A DNA stretch of 64,000 nt from Bradyrhizobium mercantei (lineage in GTDB: Bacteria > Pseudomonadota > Alphaproteobacteria > Rhizobiales > Xanthobacteraceae): assembly GCF_001982635.1 (NCBI RefSeq), contig NZ_MKFI01000005.1, positions 454,479-518,478 on the forward strand. Direction: 5' to 3'. A model generated the notes under the pieces. The model did no database searches, was not told the origin of the DNA, and saw only the letters and a list, made by a program, of their open reading frames with translations. Numbering within the stretch: the stretch's first letter is position 1; each line of letters begins with the position of its first letter. Below are positions 8,294-16,750 of this stretch, in pieces. A program made the translations under genes and the position numbers.

Positions 8294-9121
8294 AACGTTC
8301 GCTCGTGGCGAAACGTCGCTTATCAGCTTGCTAATGGCTTCCTTCCACGCAGGGGCTATTTTAGTTAGAGAGGGCAGACGCAATGCTCGTCCGTCCGGCC
8401 CTCGGACGTCGATCTGTCCGCTTTCGTATCGCTTGATTGATCCATTAGTCAGTTGAGCAACTGTTTTCAGATATCGCTCGCCCGCCGATTGATTTCCTGC
8501 CATGCGAGCATCCGTTACGGACTTGAGAAGCCAGATGCTACCGGTTGGTTCGATTGTTCCGGCAGAGAGTGTTAGGCCATCTTCAGTTTGCCATCGTAAG
8601 AAGAGGGACTTTCCATACTTCGGCTCGACGCCCAATGGCTTTAGAGAGCCGACAAACTCCTTCAGCCTTTCCGTCTGACCTGGCAAGCGCTGCTCTAGTT
8701 GAGTATAGAATTCGAGTTCCGAGCCTTCAGAAGTCAGGGCGATAGCAAGCGAATCGTTCGCTGTCGAAAGCTCGGTGACTGCTGCGTCTACCTTAGCTGA
8801 AGTGGCGGCCAGCTTTTCAGCTGAAACGCCAGTAGCAACCTCTGATCTTAGCTCTAAGAGTTGTTTCTCGAGTTCGTTGCGAGCTCGATGAACGTCTCCC
8901 TCGCGAGCAGTAGCAAAATTGAAGCGCGACTCCAGAAGTTCTATATGTGATTTAAGATTCTCTATCGTGCCATTGAGGCCTTCGACTCGAGCGCCAGCAA
9001 GCTTGTTTCCGATCCACCATCCGACCATCAGCGCCAAAGCAACTAAGGGCATCAGAACGTAGGGTGCGCTCGCAATCACCTCCCAGTGATGCTTCCACGT
9101 CTCCGCACTAAGTGGGTCCAT
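8288..9121 (-). CDS. Membrane-anchored coiled-coil protein of unknown function
   Basis: 277 residues. A single hydrophobic segment near residues 19-42 is followed by a long heptad-like region (about 45-125), rich in Leu, Glu and Ala, and a globular C-terminal domain. The protein matches no family I can name. Topology suggests a bitopic inner-membrane protein with most of its mass on one side. It lies between the HNH endonuclease gene and the recombinase module, on the same strand as both. Coiled-coil membrane proteins are common partners in defence cassettes, but no function can be assigned. Confidence 0.6.
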   Translation of the reverse strand: MDPLSAETWKHHWEVIASAPYVLMPLVALALMVGWWIGNKLAGARVEGLNGTIENLKSHIELLESRFNFATAREGDVHRARNELEKQLLELRSEVATGVSAEKLAATSAKVDAAVTELSTANDSLAIALTSEGSELEFYTQLEQRLPGQTERLKEFVGSLKPLGVEPKYGKSLFLRWQTEDGLTLSAGTIEPTGSIWLLKSVTDARMAGNQSAGERYLKTVAQLTNGSIKRYESGQIDVRGPDGRALRLPSLTKIAPAWKEAISKLISDVSPRANVS

Positions 9122-9245
9122 GAGTATACTCTTCTTCGATTATGGTAACGCTGTGGCGTGCAGTGGTGTTGCTGAGCCGCTTTGGCCCCACTAAGCCAAA
9201 CAAGGGATCGTTTCTCGTAGTCTGGCCTGGCGAGAAGCGCATTGC

Positions 9246-10169
9246 TCACGCGGCCGACTTAAAGCGCTCGAAACGCACAGCCAATCGATCTCTGTCGGGA
9301 TGGTCCCTTGTCCGGCCGGGCAAACGAATGTTCCGACCGTTTAACTGTTTGAGGGCTTCCAACATCGGACCATCGGTTTGGCCGAGTAGTCGACTTGACA
9401 CGTGCATGCGGAAGTCAGGATCAATTCCGATTAGATGTGCGTCGAAAGCTGCGTGATGGATTTTCGAAAGTGGGATGCCGTTCGTGACCACCGGCTGACC
9501 GAGGTGGTCGTCTCTATCGGCAATGATGTGCGTAGCGTCGAGAAGCAATGGTTCGGGAAGCCCAGAAAATGCACAGCGCCCGTCGTAAGCGGCAATCACC
9601 GCCTCTCTGAAAGTTGCTTGATGCAGCCGTTGTTTGACTGTGCGCAGCGCGTATCGTCGTTCAGCGTTGTCCGTTGGGGGAGCCAGAGTTTCTGGATTAG
9701 CTCCGAACGTCACTTGGGTCTTTAGAGCGTGGCCGTCCCAGCCCGAAATGAAGGTCGGTAAGAGGGCTTGGTAGCGGCCCGGTGCTATTCCAAGAAAATA
9801 GATGATCGGTATTTGGCTTTCGTAAGCTTCCTTCAACCATCGATTATCCGCCGCATCCGGGTTCTTGCCCATAAAGGCATAGTCCACAGTCTCGTCACCA
9901 TCGAATATCTGACGGTGAACTTCCCTTTGGTCATCATACCAGACCTTGGCGCCCGGCTTCGGGAAGACCGTCTTAATCGACAGCAAGAACCGCATCTGTT
10001 GTGGCTTGAAAATACCTCGTTGGGGATTGATTAGTGGGATGCGTTCTCCCCGAAAGAGAAATCCGGGCTTCAATTCCGCTGCCGTCAGGTGGTCGTGAAT
10101 TTCATTCAGCCTTCGGACGCGCTCGAAGGCAGCCACTCGCATGAGTGTGTCAAGATTTGGCGTGTCCAT
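9246..10169 (-). CDS. HNH endonuclease with probable SRA-like N-terminal domain (COG3440 type)
   Basis: 307 residues. The C-terminal half is an HNH nuclease: GRCAFSGLP near 197-205, DATHIIADRDD at 211-221 (catalytic-type His214), then Asn230 and His238/His239/His245. The N-terminal half (about 35-140, with motifs KVWYDD and FLGIAPGRY) resembles SRA/YDG-like modified-base-reading modules of McrA-like restriction enzymes. Expected activity: cleavage of foreign or modified DNA as a stand-alone modification-dependent restriction enzyme; no methylase gene is adjacent, which fits that reading. It is the last gene before the island boundary. The substrate modification is not predictable. Confidence 0.75.
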   Translation of the reverse strand: MDTPNLDTLMRVAAFERVRRLNEIHDHLTAAELKPGFLFRGERIPLINPQRGIFKPQQMRFLLSIKTVFPKPGAKVWYDDQREVHRQIFDGDETVDYAFMGKNPDAADNRWLKEAYESQIPIIYFLGIAPGRYQALLPTFISGWDGHALKTQVTFGANPETLAPPTDNAERRYALRTVKQRLHQATFREAVIAAYDGRCAFSGLPEPLLLDATHIIADRDDHLGQPVVTNGIPLSKIHHAAFDAHLIGIDPDFRMHVSSRLLGQTDGPMLEALKQLNGRNIRLPGRTRDHPDRDRLAVRFERFKSAA

Positions 10170-10389
10170 CCGGTCGTTTCGCGGGCAATGCGGGCAATTT
10201 GAAGTTTTAACCCTGGCACAGCTCGCGCAAGATTCGAAGTGCTACCTTCTATCGAGCTAGATCCGCAGATGGTCTTGGACGGTCAGGCGATCGCCAAACG
10301 TGGCCCGGGTGTGCCTGGGACGTGGAAATGACGCTCCGGGCGTCAGAGAACCTGCAGTTTTCGAGGGATCTGCTTTGTCACCAGTCCAG
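10170..10389. other. Island end; no gene
   Basis: These 220 bases lie between the endonuclease start and the tRNA remnant. I see no tRNA 3' half, no gene and no clear terminator. If the island integrated at the tRNA, the right-hand arm of the hybrid att site should lie here. Confidence 0.4.
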
Positions 10390-10429
10390 CTTCGGAGGGC
10401 AACGCTCTATCCAGCTGAGCTACGGGTGC
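10390..10429 (-). tRNA. 5' half of tRNA-Arg(CCG), disrupted at the anticodon loop (island junction)
   Basis: Read on the minus strand, the sequence from 10429 gives the acceptor 5' strand GCACCCG, the D-arm (TAGCTCAGCTGGATAGAGC), the 5' anticodon stem TTGCC and the loop CTCCGAA (anticodon CCG), then departs from the expected GGCAA partner stem. The T-arm and acceptor 3' strand are absent. The break coincides with the switch from G+C-rich chromosome to A+T-richer island. The CCG tRNA is needed for CGG codons, so an intact copy should exist elsewhere, perhaps restored at the other island end. Confidence 0.8.
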
Positions 10430-10559
10430 GTGCAGGGTTCATTTAGCTGATTGCCTCCGGGTCGGCAACGGCGTTGTCCGGGTGGTTTTGGGCTGTAAGC
10501 TGCCTCTGCCAATATGACAGGCCAGCTAAAAAAGGGCCGTCTTTCGAGGGAGTTTGCCC

Positions 10560-11639
10560 ATGCGTCCGCTGGAATTCGGCTGGTATCTGCCCACGCATGG
10601 CGACACCACGGCCTATGGGCTGATGGAGGCGCAAGTCGCGGGGTCGCCGGAACTCTGCGAGCGCGTGGTCGCGGCCGCCGAGGATGCGGGATTTGAATAT
10701 CTCCTGATCCCGGTCGGATCGGTGTGCTGGGAGGCCTGGATCACGGGCGCCTTCATGGCGGCGCGCTCGGCGCGGATCAAGCCGCTGATTGCAGCAAGGC
10801 CCGGCTATATCAATCCGGTGCTGATGGCGAAGATGATCTCGACCTTCGACCAGATGTCGGGCGGGCGGATCTGCATCAATCTGATCGCCGGCCAGAACGA
10901 GAGCGAGGTCGAGGCCGAAGGCGTCCGCTATGCGAAGGAAGAGCGTTACGCGCTGATGGAGGAGGAGGTCGCGATCCTCAAGGCGCTGTGGACGACGCGC
11001 GGCCCGGTGACCTTCCAGGGCAAGTTTCACACGATCACGGGCGCGCATATCCGGCCGCGTCCGCTGCAGCAGCCGTTTCCGAAATTCTATCTCGGCGGCG
11101 GCTCGCGGCAGGCCTGGGAGGTGTCGGCGAAGCATTCCGACGTCCATCTGTTCTGGGGCGATCTGCCCGCGCGCATCGCGGACAATATCGCCGAGATCAG
11201 GCGAATGGCGCGCGCGCACGACCGCGAGGATACGATCGGCTTCGGCATGCGGCTCCAGGTGATCTGCCGCGAGAACGAGGCCGATGCCTGGGAGGCCGCC
11301 GACCAATTGGTGCGCCACGCCACCGAGCGGCAGAAGCAGGAAATGAAGACGCTCTATGTCAGGTCCGAAGCCAACCAGCGCGTGCAGCAGCTCGCGCGCG
11401 ATTATGGCGACCTGCTGATGCCGCATCTGTGGACCGGGATCACCAAGGTGCGGCCCGGTGCCGGCATCGCGATTGTCGGCAATCCCGAACAATGCGCCGC
11501 GACCTTGCAGCAGTTCATCGACGCCGGCTGCCATTCCTTCTGCCTCTCCGGCTATCTGCATGACGAGGAGGCCGAGCGGTTCGGCCGCCTGATCCGCCCG
11601 ATCCTTGCCGCGAACAATCGCGGGCGGCTTGCCGCCTGA
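10560..11639 (+). CDS. LLM-class flavin-dependent monooxygenase (alkanesulfonate monooxygenase-like)
   Basis: 359 residues. The protein has the bacterial-luciferase (beta/alpha)8 pattern of SsuD-type FMNH2-dependent monooxygenases: FGWYLPTHGD at the start, FDQMSGGRICINLIAG near residue 100 and FYLGGGSRQAWEV near 175-187. SsuD releases sulfite from alkanesulfonates using reduced flavin from a partner reductase, which is not nearby. ATG 10560 follows GAGGGAG by about 7 bases; an upstream TTG at 10554 is less likely. It is the first chromosomal gene to the right of the tRNA-Arg junction. The true substrate may be another sulfonate or organic compound. Confidence 0.85.
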   Translation: MRPLEFGWYLPTHGDTTAYGLMEAQVAGSPELCERVVAAAEDAGFEYLLIPVGSVCWEAWITGAFMAARSARIKPLIAARPGYINPVLMAKMISTFDQMSGGRICINLIAGQNESEVEAEGVRYAKEERYALMEEEVAILKALWTTRGPVTFQGKFHTITGAHIRPRPLQQPFPKFYLGGGSRQAWEVSAKHSDVHLFWGDLPARIADNIAEIRRMARAHDREDTIGFGMRLQVICRENEADAWEAADQLVRHATERQKQEMKTLYVRSEANQRVQQLARDYGDLLMPHLWTGITKVRPGAGIAIVGNPEQCAATLQQFIDAGCHSFCLSGYLHDEEAERFGRLIRPILAANNRGRLAA

Positions 11640-11740
11640 GGCGCGACATGAATGACCTTTCCGATAATTCACGCGTCAAACGACGCGCGCTGCGCCATGA
11701 TCCGGCCTGCTCGCCCGACGGCATCCACGGAGACTGAATC

Positions 11741-12781
11741 ATGCATCACCGCCCCTGGCTTGCGGCATTCGTGCTGCTTGCCATAACAGCCGCGCACGCG
11801 CCGGTCGCATCGGCAACGCCGGCGCAGACCGAGCGCGACATGAAGCCGGTGAAGGAGATCGCCAGCGCGCGGATCGCCGTCGGCAGCGCGACGTTTCCGC
11901 TTTATCTCTCCGCCGACTGGTCCAATCCGCTGCCCGACATCACACGCGCGGTGCTGGTGCTGCACGGGGTGCTGCGCAATGCCGACGACTATTTCCGCGC
12001 CGCGCTGAGCGCGCAGGCCGCGGCCGGCGATGTCGGCAAGGCGACACTGATGATCGCGCCGCAATTCCTGATCGCATCAGACGTTGAGGCGTTCAAGCTG
12101 CCTCCGGAGACGCTGCGCTGGAGCCTTTATGGCTGGCAGGGTGGCGAGCCTGCGATCGCGCCGAACCCGGCGAGCTCATTCGATGCGCTCGACGCCATCC
12201 TGGCAAAACTCGGTGACCGCAGGCTGTTCCCGAACCTGAAGCAGGTCGTCGTGTTCGGCCATTCCGGCGGCGGCCAGGTGGTGCAGCGCTATGCGATCGC
12301 GGTGAAGGGCGATCAGGTGCTGCTGCGCGAAGGCATCGGTCTGCGCTATGTGGTCGCCAATCCCTCCTCCTATGCCTATTTCACCAGGGAGCGGCCGGAG
12401 CCCGCGATCGCGGCGAACTGCCATGGTTACAACAAATGGAAGTTCGGCATGGACGACCGCCCGCCCTATCTCGCCGAGCCGACGGCGGCCGCGCTGGAGC
12501 AGGCCTATGTCGCGCGCCGCGTGATCTATCTGCTCGGCACGCTCGACACCAACCCCGATCATCCCGCGCTCGATAAATCCTGCATGGCCGAGGCCGAAGG
12601 GCCGTATCGCTACGCGCGCGGGCATACCTACTTCGCCGCGATGCAGTCCCGCGACGGCGGCACGCCGAACCACAGTGTATGGGACGTGCCCGGTGTCGGC
12701 CATGAGGGCGGCAAGATGCTCAACTCGCCCTGCGGCCTGACCGCGGTGTTCGACATACCCGGCTGCGAGGCCGCGCGCTGA
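11741..12781 (+). CDS. Secreted alpha/beta-hydrolase-like protein
   Basis: 346 residues with a cleavable signal peptide (hydrophobic 8-24, SAT cleavage region). The body has an alpha/beta-hydrolase layout: VLVLHGVLRNADDYF with a probable oxyanion segment, VVVFGHSGGGQVVQRY as nucleophile elbow (Ser in GHSGGG), and VPGVGHEGGKM near the C-terminus for the catalytic His. It is probably a periplasmic esterase or lipase-like enzyme; the substrate is unknown. It lies 101 bases after the monooxygenase on the same strand and ends within a palindromic repeat. Confidence 0.7.
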   Translation: MHHRPWLAAFVLLAITAAHAPVASATPAQTERDMKPVKEIASARIAVGSATFPLYLSADWSNPLPDITRAVLVLHGVLRNADDYFRAALSAQAAAGDVGKATLMIAPQFLIASDVEAFKLPPETLRWSLYGWQGGEPAIAPNPASSFDALDAILAKLGDRRLFPNLKQVVVFGHSGGGQVVQRYAIAVKGDQVLLREGIGLRYVVANPSSYAYFTRERPEPAIAANCHGYNKWKFGMDDRPPYLAEPTAAALEQAYVARRVIYLLGTLDTNPDHPALDKSCMAEAEGPYRYARGHTYFAAMQSRDGGTPNHSVWDVPGVGHEGGKMLNSPCGLTAVFDIPGCEAAR

Positions 12782-12832
12782 GCATGATCCGGAAAAGCGG
12801 AGACTGGTTTTCCGGGAAGATCATGCGCAAAC
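12781..12832. repeat. Interspersed palindrome (GCATGATCCGGAAAA type)
   Basis: Arms GCATGATCCGGAAAA and TTTTCCGGGAAGATCATGC form an imperfect hairpin. Relatives occur at 13236, 23831, 31646 and 44980 in this window. It starts at the stop codon of the hydrolase gene and could act as its terminator. Confidence 0.75.
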
Positions 12833-12981
12833 AATGAGATGCGATCATGATGCGATACTTCGCATCGTGATCGCAGCGCACACGGGAATATGTGCAGCGG
12901 TTCGCTGGCAGGCCGCATCGAGATCGCCTATGATCCAGCTGCGAATGGAGCATCACAACCGACAGCTTGATGGAGACCATC

Positions 12982-13236
12982 ATGAGAGCATATTTGCTCG
13001 CGGTTCTGACGGCAGGCGCATTCCTCGGCTCGATTCCGGCCAACGCCGCAGAAGGATGTGGCACCGGTTGCCACAGGACGGCGAACGGCGCCTGCGTGAT
13101 TGACGGATGGGGCAGCCCACGGGTCAGGAACGAGTGCCCGGCGACCTCGCGCCCGCGGCCGCCATGCGGCGGCGGCGGGTTTGTCTGGCGGCGCGACCTC
13201 CAGGCCTGCTCGCAGGCGACGAAGGATTGGCTCTAG
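12982..13236 (+). CDS. Small secreted cysteine/glycine-rich protein
   Basis: 84 residues from ATG 12982, chosen because GGAG precedes it by 6 bases; in-frame TTG and ATG at 12967 and 12970 are less well placed. It has a signal peptide (MRAYLLAVLTAGAFLGS, cleavage after ANA) and a mature part with GCGTGCHR at its start and six or so cysteines. This resembles the small GCG-prefix secreted proteins frequent in Bradyrhizobium. Its function is unknown; it is probably periplasmic and disulfide-bonded. Confidence 0.65.
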   Translation: MRAYLLAVLTAGAFLGSIPANAAEGCGTGCHRTANGACVIDGWGSPRVRNECPATSRPRPPCGGGGFVWRRDLQACSQATKDWL

Positions 13237-13280
13237 AGCACGATCCGGAAAACTGCGCAGCGGCTTTCCCGCGTGACGAG
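13236..13280. repeat. Interspersed palindrome (CATGATCCGGAAAA-related, degenerate)
   Basis: GAGCACGATCCGGAAAACT is followed by a matching GGCTTTCCCGCGTGACG arm. It overlaps the stop codon of the small secreted protein and belongs to the same repeat group as 12781. Confidence 0.55.
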
Positions 13281-13382
13281 CGCGGGACGCGTTTGCGCGG
13301 AGTTCATCCTCAGAAAACCTAAGCGTGGTGACAGCTTAGCCAAATGTCACCGCGCTCGAGCTGACGATAAGCGGCCGCCGCG

Positions 13383-13787
13383 TCACGCCGGCACGATCAC
13401 CTTGCCGATCGGCCACAGCGCGATGCCGGCAAGCTTGAGATGCGCCCAGGCGAAGGGGATGCCGATGATGGTCACGGCCAGCAGGACGGCGGTGATCAGA
13501 TGGCCGATCGCGAGCCACCAGCCGGCCAGGATGAACCAGATCAGATTGCCGATCACGCCGAGCGGTCCGGTTCCGATATCGGAGTAGCCGGTGACTTCAT
13601 CGCGGCGGACCGCACGCGAGCCGAACGGCAGCAGCGTGTAGACGGCGATGTTGAAGGCGGCGCGCGCCCAGGGCAGCCCGATAATGGTGATGGCCATGAT
13701 GACAGCGGCGATCAGCCAGCCGAACGCCATCCACGCGCCGCCGATCAGGATCCAGAGGATATTCAGGAGGATAGACACAGGCTGCAT
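13383..13787 (-). CDS. YccF-domain inner-membrane protein
   Basis: 134 residues, almost wholly hydrophobic, with two copies of the YccF motif: an early one ending ITIIGLPWARAAFNIA and a later one ending VTIIGIPFAWAHLKLA. Four or so membrane segments are expected. ATG 13787 has an AAGG about 8 bases upstream; GTG at 13796 is an alternative. The function of YccF proteins is unknown. It faces away from the gene at 13928. Confidence 0.8.
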   Translation of the reverse strand: MQPVSILLNILWILIGGAWMAFGWLIAAVIMAITIIGLPWARAAFNIAVYTLLPFGSRAVRRDEVTGYSDIGTGPLGVIGNLIWFILAGWWLAIGHLITAVLLAVTIIGIPFAWAHLKLAGIALWPIGKVIVPA

Positions 13788-13927
13788 GGCCGACACCTTC
13801 GCACCGCGTGAGACCGCCTCAATATAGGCCGGCAGCCGGCGCCGCGGTAGGGTGCGGCGCGGCGGCGATATTCACGTCCGGCGGACGCTTGTCGCAGAGG
13901 CAGCCGCATCGCAAAGGGAGAATGACA

Positions 13928-14599
13928 ATGAGAAGAAGACTTGGGGCAAATATTCTCGGGGCAAACGTTCTTGGTGCGGCAGTTCTGGCGGCGCTGGCGT
14001 TGTCCGTGCAGGCTGCTGCGCGAGCCGAGGACGCCGTTCGCTTCGCACCGCTCAAGGCCGAGGAACTCTCGCCGGCGCAGAAGGCCTGGGCCGACATGAT
14101 CAGCGCGCCGCCGCGCAATGCGAAATTCACCGCGCCGCCCTACCGCGCCTATATCCGCAATCCCGATCTGGCGCCGAAGCTGTCGAATCTGTCGGAGTAT
14201 CTGCGCTGGAATACCTCGTTGCCGGCGCGGCTCAGCGAAATGGCGATCCTGATCACGGCGCGGCACTGGACCGCGCAGTATGAATGGTCGGCGCACTATC
14301 CGCTGGCGATCAAGGGCGGGCTCGATCCAAAGGTCGCGGACGCCATCGCCAAGGGCACGCGACCGGAAGCCATGAAGGATGACGAGGCTGCGCTCTACGA
14401 TCTCGGCATCGCGCTCTATCGCGACAAGAAGGTCGGTGACTCCGTCTACAAGACCGCGCTGGAGAGATTCGGCGAGCGCGGCATGATGGATATCATCAGC
14501 ATCATGGGCTACTACGACCTGGTCTCGATGACGCTGATCACGATGCAGGCAGGCGCCGCCAATAACGGCGTGACGCCGTTGCCGGTGCTGGAGAAGTAG
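13928..14599 (+). CDS. Secreted carboxymuconolactone decarboxylase-like protein
   Basis: 223 residues. The ATG at 13928 has GGAG 7 bases upstream and opens a signal peptide (hydrophobic 12-28, cleavage near AAARAED). The mature part has an AhpD/CMD-like helical layout with LSEMAILITARHWTAQYEW and an SAHYPLAIKGGLD helix. The CxxC pair of AhpD peroxidases is absent, so this is a CMD-fold protein without that redox centre. Its export is unusual for the family. Its substrate and partner are unknown. Confidence 0.7.
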   Translation: MRRRLGANILGANVLGAAVLAALALSVQAAARAEDAVRFAPLKAEELSPAQKAWADMISAPPRNAKFTAPPYRAYIRNPDLAPKLSNLSEYLRWNTSLPARLSEMAILITARHWTAQYEWSAHYPLAIKGGLDPKVADAIAKGTRPEAMKDDEAALYDLGIALYRDKKVGDSVYKTALERFGERGMMDIISIMGYYDLVSMTLITMQAGAANNGVTPLPVLEK

Positions 14600-14652
14600 G
14601 GCGCTTGCCGCGGTTGTCCTGCGAGTGGGGTTTGCTCGGTCGATCCGATAAC

Positions 14653-14744
14653 TCGTCATGCCCGGGCTTGTCCCGGGCATCCACGTCTTTGGTTCTGCGT
14701 GAAGAAAGACGTGGATGGCCGGGACAAGCCCGGCCATGACGACG
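14653..14744. repeat. Long palindromic repeat (TCATGCCCGGGCTTG type)
   Basis: GTCATGCCCGGGCTTGTCCC and CACGTCTTT pair with AAAGACGTGG and GGGACAAGCCCGGCCATGAC. It lies between convergent genes, so its stem-loops may end transcription in both directions. Confidence 0.75.
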
Positions 14745-14773
14745 TCGGATTGGTAGCTCGGAAGCGAGGGGAC

Positions 14774-16546
14774 CTACCGCCGAAAACCGCTGGCGCGCGA
14801 ATAGCTCTGGCGGCCTTCCTGCGACGGGCGCGCCGCCATGCTGGCGCGGGTCTCGCTGGCGACCGGCGTCGCGGGCTTCAAATCCTCGAGGAAGATCGGC
14901 TTGGCGAAGTAATAGCCCTGGGCAAAGCGGATCTTGGTCGCCGCCTGCAGATAGGCGAGCTCCTCGTAGGACTCGATGCCCTCGGCGACCACGGTCATGC
15001 CGAGCGCCTCGCTCAGCGATTCGATCGCGCGCAGGATGCCCTGGCTGCGCGGCCGCTTATGGATGTCGGTAATGAAGGAGCGGTCGATCTTGATCTCGTC
15101 GGCGGTGATGTCGGCGAGCGCCGACAACGACGAATAGCCGATGCCGAAATCGTCGATCGAGATGCCGACGCCGATGCTGCGCAGGATCGGCAGGATCTGA
15201 TCCTGGAAATGCGACCGGGTCACGAACGCGTCTTCGGTCACCTCGATCATGAATCGCTTCGGGAAGCCGGTCTCCTCGATTGCGCGCGCGAAGCGGCGCA
15301 TGAACTCGAGATTGCCGGCCTGCTTGGCCGCGACGTTGATGCTGATCGTTGCCGTTGGGCCGAACGTGTCGTTGATCAGGTCGATCGACTTGACGATTTC
15401 CGCCAGCACCAGGAACGTCAGCTCGTCGATCAGGCCGAGCTCCACGGCGAGGTCGATGAAGGTACCCGGCGCCTGGATCACGCCCTCGTCGTCGCGCAGC
15501 CGCACCAGCGCCTCGATGCCCTTCACCTCCTGGGTGCGGATATCGACCTTGGCCTGAAATGCGCAGCAGAAGCGCTTCTCGAGAATCGCCAGTCGCAGCG
15601 ACTGCTCGATCTTCATCCGTGCCAGCGCCTCGCGCTCCATGCTGTTGTCGAAGAACGCGATCGCGCCCTTGCCGTTGTGCTTGACGCGGTACATCGCGAT
15701 GTCGGCATTCTGGCGCAGCGCCTCGTAGCTCCTGCCATGCACTGGGTAGAGGCTGACGCCGATCGAGGTCGAGGCGAAGATCTCGGAGTCCTCGATGAAG
15801 AACGGCGCCTTCAGCCGCTCCTGCATGACATGGATGAACTCGGCAACCTCGTCATTGCTGCTGATCGGGTTCAGCAGCAGCAGGAATTCGTCGCCGGAGA
15901 TGCGCGACAGGATATCGGTGTCGCGCAGCGCGTGGCCGAGCCGCTTGGACAGTTCGACCAGCAGCGCGTCGCCGATCGCATGGCCGTAATAGTCGTTGAT
16001 GTGCTTGAAATTGTCGACGTCGAGGAAGGCGAGCGCGAAATGGCTCTGCGAGGTGTCGCGGATCAGGCCGTTGACGCGATGCTCGATCACCCGGCGGGTC
16101 GGCAGGCCGGTCAGCTCGTCGTAATAGGCCGAGCGGAATAGCTGGTCCTCGAATGCCTTCTGCTCGCTGATGTCGGTCGATGTCGAGATCAAGAGATTGC
16201 GCCCGGCGATCTGGACCGGCCGATGCGAGGTGAGAAACACGTATTTCGATGCGCCGCAGGACAGCACTTCCTCGAGCACGACAGGGCGACCGCTGCGCAG
16301 CAGGTCCAGATTGGCGGCGTGGCGTTCGTCGCCCGGCGACGGCTGGCTCGCGCTGGCGGCCAGCTGCAACTGGCTCGCTGCCGCTTCATTCACCAGGATG
16401 AACTGGCCGTGCTCGTCCTGGACGGTGACGCCCGCCGGCAGCAGTTGGAGGAGATCGCGCAAGATGCGCAGTTCATTTCCGGAAATGTCGTCTCGGCCGG
16501 TCGCTGCCGCGCCCGCCTGAAAATCGTTCTTGGTGAAACTATGCAT
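14774..16546 (-). CDS. PAS-GGDEF-EAL cyclic-di-GMP signalling protein
   Basis: 590 residues from ATG 16546 (AAGG 8-9 bases upstream). A PAS domain covers about 30-130. The GGDEF domain starts at YYDELTGLPTRR and has a signature of SGDEF in place of GGDEF. The EAL domain has the GIEALVRL signature, EVTEDAF and IDDFGIGYSSLS, close to the catalytic phosphodiesterase consensus. There is no membrane segment, so it is probably cytosolic and PAS-controlled. Phosphodiesterase activity is the more likely output; SGDEF variants can be active or can bind GTP as regulators. Confidence 0.88.
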   Translation of the reverse strand: MHSFTKNDFQAGAAATGRDDISGNELRILRDLLQLLPAGVTVQDEHGQFILVNEAAASQLQLAASASQPSPGDERHAANLDLLRSGRPVVLEEVLSCGASKYVFLTSHRPVQIAGRNLLISTSTDISEQKAFEDQLFRSAYYDELTGLPTRRVIEHRVNGLIRDTSQSHFALAFLDVDNFKHINDYYGHAIGDALLVELSKRLGHALRDTDILSRISGDEFLLLLNPISSNDEVAEFIHVMQERLKAPFFIEDSEIFASTSIGVSLYPVHGRSYEALRQNADIAMYRVKHNGKGAIAFFDNSMEREALARMKIEQSLRLAILEKRFCCAFQAKVDIRTQEVKGIEALVRLRDDEGVIQAPGTFIDLAVELGLIDELTFLVLAEIVKSIDLINDTFGPTATISINVAAKQAGNLEFMRRFARAIEETGFPKRFMIEVTEDAFVTRSHFQDQILPILRSIGVGISIDDFGIGYSSLSALADITADEIKIDRSFITDIHKRPRSQGILRAIESLSEALGMTVVAEGIESYEELAYLQAATKIRFAQGYYFAKPIFLEDLKPATPVASETRASMAARPSQEGRQSYSRASGFRR

Positions 16547-16750
16547 GCGCCGACCTTGGCAAAGTCCGTTGTAGTTTTGGTTAAGCGGACCTGCGAAATG
16601 CCGTGACAGAATGAGACCCGGGCTGCTTTCGCAAGCCGTCGCGGCAATCGTCATTAACAGAGTATCAATGTCGGCCTCGGCCGTCGGTGAAAGCGATTGC
16701 GGCGCGCGCGGTTGCACCAAAAAATGCGCCTGTGCCGGAAAGCCGACTTA

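Noticed and set aside
10206..10221. TGGCAC followed by GCGC resembling a -24/-12 promoter
   Set aside because: The -12 half does not match TTGCA and there is no gene in the expected place.
10170..10389. Intact tRNA or tRNA 3' half next to the remnant
   Set aside because: The expected GGCAA anticodon-stem partner and T-arm could not be found in this stretch.
10443..11672. 409-codon open frame on the minus strand opposite the monooxygenase
   Set aside because: Rich in Arg/His/Asp/Gly without domains; it is the antisense frame of a well-supported gene in high-G+C DNA.
14699..16141. 480-codon plus-strand open frame
   Set aside because: Antisense of the GGDEF/EAL gene; no domain.
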